Positions 12,575-24,800 of a stretch of 64,000 nt of DNA are shown piece after piece (position 1 is the stretch's first letter; each line of letters opens with the position of its first letter). Both the position numbers and the translations under genes were made by a program. The notes below the pieces were generated by a model. The model was not told the DNA's origin. It saw only the letters and a program-made list of their open reading frames with translations, and did no database searches. The stretch is taken from contig OY744605.1 of NCBI GenBank assembly GCA_963556255.1, positions 34,551,603 through 34,615,602 of the forward strand, given 5' to 3'. This stretch comes from Allolobophora icterica. Taxonomy: Eukaryota; Annelida; Clitellata; Crassiclitellata; Lumbricidae.

Positions 12575-12783
12575 AGTGTTAGAAGTTTTAGTTTTAGTTT
12601 TGTAGCCTCGGCATATGAGGGTCGGTGGCCAATCCTCTTCCTCGCCATCTCATCTTCCCACCGACAGTGTGCGCCCAGTGTATTCAATATAACCGAGTTG
12701 GCTAGCGGGCGCTGGTGGGGATTTGAACCTCTGACCTCCTGTTTGACAGTGCAGCACGCTAACTACTACACTATCGAGTGTGA
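12575..12783 (-). mobile_element. tRNA-derived SINE (family D)
   Basis: Read on the minus strand, the 5' end has a box A-like TAGTGTAGTAGTTAGCGTG and a box B-like GGTTCAAATCC (complement of 12718-12728). A body follows, then an AAAACT-repeat tail near 12580-12600. Related but truncated copies lie at 22753-22830 and 26603-26710, both lacking the tRNA-like head. Confidence 0.75.
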
Positions 12784-14704
12784 TTGTTAATGCATTTTCG
12801 TGATTTTACATATAATATACGAGTTGATGACTTTTCAGCTAGTCTTTGACTCTCCCAGCAGGCATCAAACCAAAAGTTAACACACTAAACTTGAAATCAT
12901 TAGCGTCAAAAGTTAAGTGGGTGCGCGGCAAAAGCATCCCTGACTCCTCCCCAGAATTTCGGGTGGAGCATGGCTTCCACTTTAGCCCAGGCAATATCCA
13001 ATACATTACTGAAGATCTTTAACACTTGAACAACGAGCTACATTGGTTCCAATTCGCTCTCGTCGTTAAAGTATTAAGCAAGCCATGAAGTTCTCGTTCT
13101 CTGCACAGCAGTGGCAGTTACATCTCTCAAAACTCTCACAAGTGTCACTAAGTTATTTGTAAGGGTCAACTATTGTTATCTAATTACTGGTCTTTAAGCA
13201 GAAATTTGATAATCTAGCACTGACAAGATTAGGACTTCGGTAAATTCGAAATCGAATTACGATTCACATTTTAACCCTTTAACGACAAGAGGGATACTTT
13301 TCCATACATTTTAGTGCACGCTCGTCGTTAAACAAACAGTCGTAGGTGCAACACTCTATAAAAACCAATAAGCCTACCAGATGGTGAGGCTTTCACTTTC
13401 TTATTTGGTGAAATGCAGTTGTGAATTACACTGACATTATACGACTGCTTAATAATTGATACAAGTGTATTCATTCAATATGACTTGGTATAGAAAAGAT
13501 GGCAAGCTAATTAATTATAAGCCATAAATACAACCAACTTAATACACTTGACTACAAAGTACACAGCAAAAACTAACAATACATAAAACGGTTGCAGTCA
13601 TCTAGAAAATACCTCTTGAGAACAGGTCAGACGTCGTAAAGCAAAGAAAAAGCTGCAGATCATTTTAACAATATAACCACTTAACATCAACCACAATTTC
13701 CACAGTTTCTCCGGATGAGACAGACTCATCTTGAGAAAGCAAAGTCAAAGCAGATACATTAATAGCAAGGTGAAAAGAATTGAAAACTTTCACAACAGCA
13801 CTATTCTTATCCTACAACAAGTGATTTACACATTGCCTCACCAAGAATTACAACCTATTACACCAAATTTCATAAACTTTGGTTTAACCATCCACAGAAA
13901 ATGCAACAGAAACAAACTTCTGTTTAACCAGAAACTTAACTAAGGAAGCACAAGAATAGGAAACATTGCCTTTCACATGCCAAATAGCAAGAGACCTTCC
14001 ACAAAACTGACACAAGCCTTTAAGAAATAGCTTATATTCATAAAAAGGCTACAACAGGAGATGAGAAATATTGCCCAAAAATTAATCAGACGCTTCTCAA
14101 TAGGAAGAATTCTTACAAAAGTTCTGAAAACTTCACATGACAGCTCAAAGCATCTATAACTACTTAACATATTGATTGTAATTACAGATAAATACGCATG
14201 CATAATGGCACTTTCATATTACACTGTACTCATGTAAAAAACTGAACAATGAATAAAATATCTATAGAATGATAGAAATAACACAAAATCATATATTATA
14301 ATAACAAATGTAACTTCAAAACAAGCACTTGTAATGCCAAAGGTAAGTTTGTTGGCACTGTTACTATATTTTACACACCTGAGGAAATTTTCGATGTCAT
14401 TTCACTAGTCATGGTTTACAATATTGCACAAAGTCAGGTAAATTTGAAAAGCTACACGGAGGCCACTAGGGTAAACATGTGCTGAGATTCTGAAATTATA
14501 CTGCAGAAGTTAGCAAAGTAAATTTCACGAGGCAAAGCGTTTCTGTGTAAAAAGATTACCGTGGTCAATCGTCTATACCAGACACAAGTGGGTCGAGAGC
14601 CACTTGTGAACATCTTGGCAGTCTCGGCACCCACTGTGTAAAATTAAACACTGTGTACTAAAATTTGCTTCGTAAGTTGGCATCGAAATATGTGGATTTA
14701 CATA
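12784..14704. other. AT-rich, no gene recognised; downstream of PLEKHA-like gene
   Basis: AT-rich DNA lying 3' of the last exon I can place for the minus-strand gene. It may hold the terminal exon or 3' UTR, but I could not identify either. Open frames at 13731-13943 and 13973-14203 carry no motif. Confidence 0.35.
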
Positions 14705-14984
14705 AAGGCCCTTAGCCAGCCACCCGCCCACCTGTCCTTTGGACGGGTGAAAATTATTTTGGACGGGCATAAATTGTGCATGATTCTCCTCCAGCACCAT
14801 CCAGCCAGCTAGAGCCACTGCAAGCATTCACATGACAGAACTTTCTGTAAGGAGCACAGGTTGATATTAGGCTCTGTAAACAGCATAGGGGCACTGCAGT
14901 CGGACTCGTACGCTCGCGGCGTCAGGCGGCGACGACTTTGAATGCTTTTAAACGGGCTACTCTGTATTTCTTGCTAAGGTCCTG
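14705..14984. mobile_element. hAT-like MITE, family 2 copy A (280 bp)
   Basis: Ends AAGGCCCTTAGCCAG and (reverse complement) CAGGACCTTAGCAAG are inverted. Flanking 8-mers TTTACATA and TTTATGTA differ by two transitions. The interior matches 18979-19272 over most of its length, including GCACTGCAGT and CTCCTCCAGCACCATCCAG. Confidence 0.8.
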
Positions 14985-15776
14985 TTTATGTACAGCTTCT
15001 AGAAATTGGCATATTGAAAGCATTAAAAGGAAACCTTGAAAAAATTTGGCGACCAACTTGCCAGAGCTTTGCAACCCACTTTTGGGTCATGACCCACAGT
15101 TTGGAAAACTCTGACCTATGTCATAAAAAGTTACATGTAGGCCTAAGCTTTTTGTATAAATCCCTCTACATACATTACAGTGTTTCCAAGTCTCAAGATA
15201 AACCAAGTAAATGACTTTATGTAACGTGTGTGCCCTACAGCCAACATTGCACAAATAGGTCAAAACTGTTCACACTACTAGTCAGACACTATCAATTCCA
15301 CAAGCTTTCAATTATTCTGACATACCAATCCAAAGAGTTTCGTAAAATGGAAAAATTCATTCACAGGAATTCAAAATAGTAAAACTATTGCATTGCAAGA
15401 ATTTTGAAATCATTGGCTCAGTCCACTTGTCTGCATATTTTCAGCATTTTCCTTTTTAAAACATAAATACACCACAAAGTTTCACCTTAAAAGACAGTGG
15501 CAGAGATCACATTGACCACCACAATCATTTTGAAGGTATGCAAAAATCATTGGTCCTTTGGCACTGTATATTTGCAGGATATTTATCAAACAGCAATGTA
15601 TCACAAAGTTTCATATAGCCTACATCTCAAAAGACAATAGCTTAGATCACTTTTACTATGAAATACTCGTTTTCTGTCAACTTGCATAAAAACAATTCCT
15701 ATCATATCAGATTCATGAATTCACGTCCACACAAAATCAAATAGAAAATCTCACATGAACAAAATAATCTATTTAC
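14985..15776. other. AT-rich, no gene recognised
   Basis: No repeat ends or coding motif recognised. It lies downstream of, or within the last intron of, the minus-strand PLEKHA-like gene. Confidence 0.35.
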
Positions 15777-15807
15777 CTTTCCCATTAACCAGTTTCATCT
15801 CGTGTTT
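15777..15807 (-). CDS. Tentative tenth exon of PLEKHA-like gene
   Basis: On the minus strand an AG acceptor (TTAAACAG) precedes 31 nt encoding KHEMKLVNGK. A GTAAAT donor follows. Its start phase (0) fits the end of the exon at 16129-16203. No family similarity supports it, because the C-terminal tails of these proteins are variable. Confidence 0.3.
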
Positions 15808-16128
15808 CTGTTTAACATATTTCATTATTTCACTTGGTTTGCTCAAATACTCTTAGTTTCTGCAATTAAATTTTTGCTTACCCATGTTAGCTACCGGTAT
15901 ACATATCAAAATCAATGCAAATCCATAGGGTACATATGGAAATCATATACAGAAAAAACTACAGATTCAGTCAGTACTGACTAACTTGAATGCAGAATCA
16001 TTGTAGAGAATGTCTCTTGATAGACAATATCATGCAACATGCGAAGGTCAATCAAGAAACAAAGCTCAGTAGAAAGGCTATCTCAACGCAAGGCATGCTT
16101 GAGAGGCAGTTGACTCAACAGTCTTTAC

Positions 16129-16203
16129 CTTTGATCGTCTCATTGCACCCGCACGACGGTTGATTGCGTTGACCCAAGATTCTCTTTCAAATGTTGATTC
16201 AGC
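16129..16203 (-). CDS. PLEKHA1/2: PLEKHA-like exon 9 (PH2 C-terminal helix)
   Basis: 25 codons between GAGCAG and GTAAAG, encoding AESTFERESWVNAINRRAGA. The Trp of the closing PH helix is present. It ends in phase 0. Confidence 0.87.
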
Positions 16204-18762
16204 CTGCTCAAGAAACAACAACGTCTAACATTTCTGCTAACACTTGTATAAAAAAATAAAGATTTTTCTTCGTCTATCTTTAGCGTGCACTGCACACGAA
16301 ACAATGACATAACTCCATGTGTAGATTGTATAAGAAACTTCCTCTACTATTAGCCTTTGTGAGGATGAAAGCCTGCATCATTTCAATGAGAAACCCTTAC
16401 ATTTTCACAGACTTAGCCTGTGAAAATGTAAGGAAAACTACTTGTTAATGTACAATAACGTAGCATAATTATAAATTTATGCATCCTTGTTGTAGAACAT
16501 TCACATTTGTGCTCACACAGCAGTATGAATTTCTTGCAACCCTAATATGTGTTAATCAAGGTTTTGCAGCAGAAGCACTCAGATCGGCCAAAGGGATACC
16601 AACAATCAACATCTGCTGGTAGCTCTACTTAAGGCACTGCCTACATCATGTAAGTTCGTTGTTGAAACTTGAGACAACCAAACCAGCCAAAACTATCACA
16701 TGTGGGAAAACATAAAAAGCAAAACCACTTCAATCAGATTTTTTTATGCACAGCTGAGACAGCTGGCAAAAATGATGTGGGTATTGGTAGATAGTTTCCT
16801 CTCTGGCTACCAACGTCCTCTAGATTAAGTACCTTACTCTAGATAATAACTGATGTTTTGCAGCACACATGATCTGTTTACCACTACAACAGCCAATAAT
16901 ACCCATACTCCCATATGGATGCTCAAGCAGAAATACTTCACACAGCAGTTATAGTCTGTTTTGCATTGACATTCTAAATCTCACCCCATTATAAATTCAT
17001 CTTTTTGTCTTCTAAAATTTTATTTTTGTGAACCGTTCTGCTAAAATTGTATTTTTGTGAACCGTTCTGCTAGGCAGCTATAACACTCCGTACAAATGCT
17101 TTAATCTAAGTTTGAAAATACACTTAGCAGATAGAGATCTTTAAGCTACTGATTAGGTTGTACTGAATGGACAAAAGGTCAACATACAGGTCAGACAGTG
17201 ATGAAATGCTCAGTTGCTGACATAATCGCAAAAAAGCTAAGCTAGTTACAATTTAACATCAGAATTACAACAACAATACCCAAATGCAATATATTTTACA
17301 CAACTACCTGAATAAAACATTGAAGATGCAATTATATTTATAGTTTTAACCATTAAAATACACTGTATGAAACCCTGAATAGTTTAAATTTACCTGAATG
17401 TAAAAGACTCGCTGAGGTGTAACGACCTCAAATACATTGTGTTTGTGTAAATGAATTCTAAAACATAAGATGCGAACAAACAAAAGAAAAAATCAGCATT
17501 CTGTGAAAGTACTAGAAACATTTAAACATAATCACCAAATAAGAAATATAAAATCAGCTTAAATTGATTAAATTATTAAATTGTGAGCAAGAGGGTATGA
17601 CATCCTCTGGCTCTCCAAATATCCACTTCATTTGTTTACTATCATCATTATTAAGTCATTCAACACCATAGGTCAGTTTTTCCAGTCTCAGTATTCATTC
17701 ATTAAGTGCTACACTGTAAAGAGCTAGTCTACAGGTATACTAGTTTTATGGCTTCCTATCAGAGGCCATTATTGCCATAATTCTATTTTAGACATTTCTG
17801 GAAAAATTTATAAACTATATCTTTGTTTATCTATAGGTGTACACTAGGGGTCCACCGGAAAGACATTTTCCACCGGAAACCGAATCCGAGTATTTGGATG
17901 TACTACTTGCCGGATCCGGAAACGAACCGGGTACCATTTGTCCCATATGCAAAGCTTCACATTTTCATGTAATAAGATATTATCGACATAAATTTGTGTA
18001 CTTGTAAGTCTTGTAATAAGTGACTAATACAATTTGAATTGTAGTCATTTCTGTGCAGTTGTGAAGTTTTCTGTGTCATTGTTTTAAGGTTCAACATTTA
18101 TAATTTTATATTTTATAATTATTGAATAAGTTTTCAAAGAAAAAAATTTTTTTTAAAGGAAAAATTTTTTGTAACTATTTGCGTGTACAATATTTCCCGA
18201 GGCGAATACTTCCGGAAACGGGATTTCCGGCCGAGGCAAATGTCCGAGGCGATTTCCGGTGGACCCCTAGTGTACACTCAAGGTGACAGTTTTCAAACAC
18301 ACTACTGGCAACACTAAACTCATTCTCATGAGAGTGAGCTGCTTAAAAAGTGAAGTTACACATAACACTCAGTTATACATGCTCTGGCCCTCAGCACAAA
18401 AGTGTCAAAATACGAGCTAGCCATTGCAAAATTGCTTCGCTGGATATCTAAGTGATGTTTAAAATCCATCAGCACTGGAATACCATTTTTTATGAAGGAA
18501 TCAGATATGACTTTAAATAATTAATTAATGATAAACCAATAACTTGTCATAATATGACTTATGCCCCTGTTTTGTGTCCAACATCCTGTGTACACTTGTG
18601 CTGACATCTATACAGCATGTCATATCACAGAAAGGAATCTGTGGACTAAATGGCTAGCTGTTATACCATTACCAGTTGTTAGTAATATGCAGCTAGAGGT
18701 GCCATCTAGTGCAAGTTTCTTAGTTTTCACGTTGTTTCAAATATATAACAATCTATGTTGAT

Positions 18763-18805
<43 letters not shown>

Positions 18806-21800
18806 ACAGCTACACAACCTTATCTTGAACATATTTATCATGAAGATATTCAACTAGCATCCTCCATCAACTAGATGGATTTTAAACAGAGTACATGCAT
18901 GAACTTAGAATATCCTCTATGCTGAACAAAATAATGGTCAACATTACTTTACTTGAATCCACTTCCATGACTTTGATCCACGCCCTTAGCCAGCTACTCG
19001 TCCACCCGTCCTTTGGACAGGTGAAAATTATTTTAGACAGGCATAAATTGTGCATTATTCTCCTCCAGCACCATCCAGTTTCTTTTCTAGAGCCACTGCC
19101 AACGTTCAGATGACTTCACTTCTATAAGGAGTAGGGGTTATTAGGCTCTGTAAACAGCATAGGGGCACTGCAGTACTTCGGGCGGTCTTGACTTTATACG
19201 CTCACGGCATTGGGCGGTTACGACTTCGAATGCTTTTGGACGGGCAACTCTGTATTTCTGGCTAAGGGCCTGCTTCGAACAAACGCATAGCGCTGATGCT
19301 ATGGCTAGCAGTGACACCTAGCGGCAAATCATTTCAGTTCGTTTCTTAACATACTTTGACCTATGCTGGTCAAAATAATGTTTGGTCCTATCACACTGAA
19401 CTTACTACTCATTCTCCTTTAAGCTATCTTTTTGTCTGAGAACTGAATGGCAAAATAACAAAGCGTTGAATGGTGCTGAACAGTTAACAAATTCGATAAA
19501 TCATTAAATAGTCAGCACACCTTCCTAGCCATTCAAAAATTGGGGTAGTGCACATCCCACGATTCAAAGCAAAAGCAGGCCAACAGTACATCACACAAAC
19601 TGAATCATACTTTTAATATATATGTACATATCATGACATCAGATGGTAAAACAAAAGCCTACCCCACTGAAATTCGAGCCTGACAAATATCGGCTAGGTT
19701 AATCAACTTGATTGGACATCCCTCCTAAAGAACAGAACACAATTTTTAATGAAAATTTGTTCCAATTCATCACTGTTTCAAAAATAATTATCCCTATATG
19801 TGACCCATCTGCACAAAACCAGTCTTAAGTCGAATTTTTGACTTTTGGAGTATAATATGCCATTTTAAAGAGACACATATCCTCTTTACAATGACACCAA
19901 AATTATCATTCCATCTCAGTCCTAACTGAATTTATGGATAAAACACTACATGCATGTATGAAAACTATTTATCCGACAAAATGTATCTAAAGTTCGCCCG
20001 CTGTATAAATTGTAAAACGAAGGTGACCTTTTTTCAAGCCATGCTATTGGCTGATATCAACAGAATACCATATTATCTCGACACCATTGGCTGGACAAAA
20101 GGCAAAGCTTTAAAATGACATCAAGCATCAAGATCGTCATCAACTTACATAATAACCGTTGTACGTCTGTCTGTCTGTCCCGTAAACAAACACTATTGTG
20201 ACGTCACTATACTGCCGCCTTGGCGACGGTTGTCTTGACGACGGCTATAGGCCTATAATATGACGTTATTGTTATCACTGCAATAATAATTGTTTTTTAT
20301 ATACCGTGATTTTTCACGGGTTTACAGCTAGTTGCTAAATAATATGGAATGGATAAGGCTGGTAAACGGATTAATTTCGGTGAATTTGCAAGAAATTTAA
20401 AATCATGGCTTGTACGAAATCATCCAAATAACATCCTGCAATATTACTTTTTCTCAAACTTTTATGTTTTTGCATAAAATATATATTTTCAAATTATAAT
20501 TTGTAATAAACTGAACGTTGAAAAAATTGACTTCGATAGAGGTATTGCTCGTTTTCTTGACACTGAATATTCCGACTTACGACTGGTTTTGCGCAGATGG
20601 GTCACATATTTCCTTCTCATCTACTAAAGTCATCCATCTCATCTACCATATTTTTCTCTTTGCATATAAGCTAGTCTCCTCTGTCTGTGTACACCCCTCT
20701 GAATTTCTTTTCCAATCAAACACCAGACTTCCTCACTAGCCTCTACAACCCTAAGAAATGTCTGGAAGTGACAGTATAGAACGATCTTTTGAAAGCTTGG
20801 CGTGTGCAAAACTCAATGTTTGCAACACTGAGAAAGAATGTTCATAAACTGAGGCAATGCTGAAAGTAAAATAATGACCTACTCTGTCTCATTATTCTCC
20901 CGAGTAAACAGGAAAGCTCCGAACTGGTTGTTCAAAATTAGTTTAACAAAATAGAAAGAATTTCTAGGTCAAATTACCTGAGGTGAAGCCATTGTGGCTC
21001 ATCATCTAGCTTTACTGAAAAATGGTCAGAAGTAAAGAAACTAACCTCGTGCGAAATGTAATATGCCAAGCCGTATGAATCGAGCACAAAGTACCGCCTC
21101 TTCCAATTTTTCCTCTGTGCAAATTAATTATTTATACATTACTTGCAATAATATTTCTACTGTTACAGATTTCTCACAATATTATTTCAAATATTTCTTT
21201 AGATTTCAGTAACCTACTTTCTATCATCTCTTCCCCCTTGGATTGTTACTGAACTTCTTCATTGCAGTTACTGTGAAACAATCATCAGTTGCAGCCATGT
21301 GTGTTATGAAAATGGGACCACACAAGTAAAAGACTCCAGACTATATCAGAATAGACCACACATTTTCTATAGTACTAAATTAGGGAGGTTCTCATTTCCT
21401 TTTCTTAGGTCCTGAGCCAGTAAAGAACTTTCTGCTTCTTACCCAGTACCCACCTCAAGTAAGGACCATTAGGTAGATGAGGCAATCAAATGCATCTACG
21501 CAAGTAGGGCACAACAGCTTTTGTCACAGTGCGCGGCTGTGCGCTCAGCACACTTGAACCAAAAAACTCTAAATAAATGAATAAATAAACAAATGAAGCA
21601 TGCTACTAAATGAGCAACTGGAAAAGTAGTTACACAGTTACTCTATTAATGCTCAGGGTCCTGTAATGAACATTACCTTAAGGCCTTGCTTTATGCAATA
21701 TCCTGATTTATTGCCACCCTCACCAGATCCCGAAACAACAGATGAACAGTAACTCTGAGAGCCGCTCAGAGACTGACGATGTAAATGAGCTTCCTACGGT

Positions 21801-24800
21801 AAAACAGCAAATAGTCATAGAAACAGTTAATGAAACTCAACCTTCTTTCCTTTCTTTTTCTCACACACCATAGGTATATATCTACAGTAACTGCTATCTG
21901 AATTTGAGTCAATCACCGATCGTGGATGCACTTCGTTGGATGGTCCTGTATCAGTTTTCAAGAGCTCCATACATGTGAGATCTTATCCAGCTATTCAACT
22001 GCAAACTATTTTCCTTTCTTTCACAAATTAATATCAATACAGAGGAGTGCTGTGGAAATTTTGCTATACATACATAATATGATTATGCTACGCAGCTGTG
22101 CATGCATGTAGATTTCAAAATGTCTTACACAGCAAAGTTTCAGAATCTTAGAATTAATTTGCAGCTTCAGAAAGCTTGCAAAGCATACAAAAAATGATGA
22201 GTTTTTTTTACCAAAAAATTATTCCATAATCACAGTACTGGTCAGTAATTACTTTCACCCTGGGATTTGGTTTCAACATAGTTAAAGTGTTTGAAAAGGA
22301 CAGCTTCTGAACAAATTGTAATAAGCATATTATTTCAGGTTAATAAGAGGTCAAATACCTTTAGCTGCAACAATTCAATGGACAAGGAATTTATAAAACT
22401 GAGCCTGACTTTGAAAGATAATCAACAAAGCAGAATGTGGAAGGTCTCTATCAAGCATCAGTTCCATTAGAACATTGCAGGAACTGGTTTGCACTGATCC
22501 AAGTTCCTTGTCGCTTATATGGCAATTAAAGGGCAATTTCAGGATCCTATTCGAGTTATCACAACAAAGCTATTCATGTTTTTTTGTTCACGGCCTTTGT
22601 AATTATATAAGACTCACACCCACAGAGCATCATTCAGACTTGATACTCAGTGCAATTTTGAGTAGCAGATGGTCCTGGCAAACTAGAAGAGCAGTCTCCT
22701 ATGCTAGCCCTGATGCAGCCATGGGTATTAAGTGTTAGCAACTTCATTTTTTTAACCTCGGCATATGAGGGCGGGTGGCCAGTTCTCTCCCTCACCGTCT
22801 CATTTTCTCAATGACAGTGTACAATCAGTGTACTCATTGTATCTGGGCAAATAAGGCATGCCTGGAAATCTTAGAACAGCAGGGAATCTGGTTCACTGCA
22901 TTTGTGATCATTCTTCCAAGGATGCAGTCCACAGACATCCTCCTAGATCTCTGTTCTGTTCATGTCAACTCCAAATCAAAAGTCTTCTTTCAACACTAGT
23001 TGAATACCATCTCCAAAGAATAATTATCAACAACAGTAATCAAATTATTAATTTGTGAATACCTGTCTTTTTATTACTTGAGACTTTTTCATTTGTTGTG
23101 AAAGTTTTGGTTTTATAAGATTCGGCATAATGCACTGTAATTTGTAAAAACAAGTTTCAATTCTGGAACACATGAAGGAAGCACTGAAGAACTGCACTTA
23201 CTGAGATTTGAAAGGAGTCTCCAATCGCTTTAATCCAGCTGCTTCGGTCATCATCGTTTGCAGCACTGAGAAAATGCTTTTGGCCACACAGAGTAATGTC
23301 TATAGCAGTGGCAGAAAGAAAACATGAATCACCATGTATTTAATTAATGCTTTTGCAATAAACTTAATTTCAATGCTGCAGTAGGTGCTTGATCAAAATT
23401 TTAAAAATAAATCCAGCACTGGGAATAGTTTAAAGTCACTCATGGCTCAAATATATATCGAACAAATCTCCAAATTAACCGCTGCAATATTGTGGTATGA
23501 AACCGAGTAAAATAATTACTAATTAGGCAAACAATGAATAGTATTTGAACTATTCCTAAAAGAGACTGATGTACTGAAATCAAGAACATCTGTGGATAAG
23601 CCTCATTTGCCAAAGGTTGATGTTCTAGAACTGCATTTGATATGATTGGTGTAGGAAACAGATTCGATTCTAATGTTTGGGCATTGGTGACATTTTCACC
23701 AATAATTGAAGAACAAAAATTAAGGAGTATATCCTACTCACTTCAGGTTCTCTGCCCTTCGGCAGGTTTAAACGTCCAATGGAGCCATTCCTCTCGATGC
23801 AGGGCCTTCGGTTTACTGTATCCATCCACCACCCTCCAGTCCAGCAGCATCTGTCTTGGTCTTCTTCTCATTCACTTTCCTCCCATTCTTCCCACCATGT
23901 GTTCTCAGTGGGGAATTCCCTCTCACCATTCCACTTTCTCTGTCTTTCTCTAATAGTAGATCCTCTTTCACCTCATACAGCACTGCTTCATATGTTTTAT
24001 GCTCATTATGTGTGCATGTATACATCAGCGCACTTGTATAGCACCGTATAAGTAACTCACAAGGGCGCTCTGGCATGGTTACCTCAGTCCAGTTAACCTT
24101 TTCCATCCCATGCCAGATCCACATCTCAAAAGGCTCCAACCTTCTGATAGTGAAAGTATTAGCTTAGAAGAAGACATAAATTTATAAGACTTCTTGGAAG
24201 TTGTTATTAAGGGTTTGTACTTACAGAATCCATGGGGAATATTCGGCCGAATTCTAGATGATTCCTCAACCTAAAAATAAACAAAATATTCCACAACATT
24301 ATTCATCAGTGGCCCATGAATGTGTTTTTATCATTACTGATCACAAAGTACTTGTCACAATGAACCCATGTTGTTTCCAGCTTCTGATACTATCACTAAA
24401 ATCAATTAACTGGAAGGCTATCTTTGCAGAAAAGCTTCATGGACTATTTACCAATATCGTGATTACCATTAACTTTGATCAGGTTATAAAAACGCATTAA
24501 AGACATATATCAAAAGCACGAAAACTGTACCTAAAATTTTGAATAGATTTACCAAATACAAACTGGCATTCAGTGTTAATGGCCACCTATGACAGCAAAA
24601 TATTTCGCCGACTGGTCTGACTAGCGCTTGAAGATTCTTATTACTTACACAAAAGTTGAAATAATATTTTTATGAATAAGCTCCTTGACTTAAAGACTGT
24701 CAAAAATAAGAAGGGCAAAGGAAGAAGTGGAACAAGGAGCAGGAAGTGGCACAAGAAGAAGCAGATGCAGGAAGGTAAGTGGCATCACACAGATGGATGC

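Noticed and set aside
19401..19432. Extra PLEKHA exon between exons 7 and 8
   Set aside because: A GTAAGT donor and the right length are present, but joining it to exon 8 creates a TAA stop at the junction.
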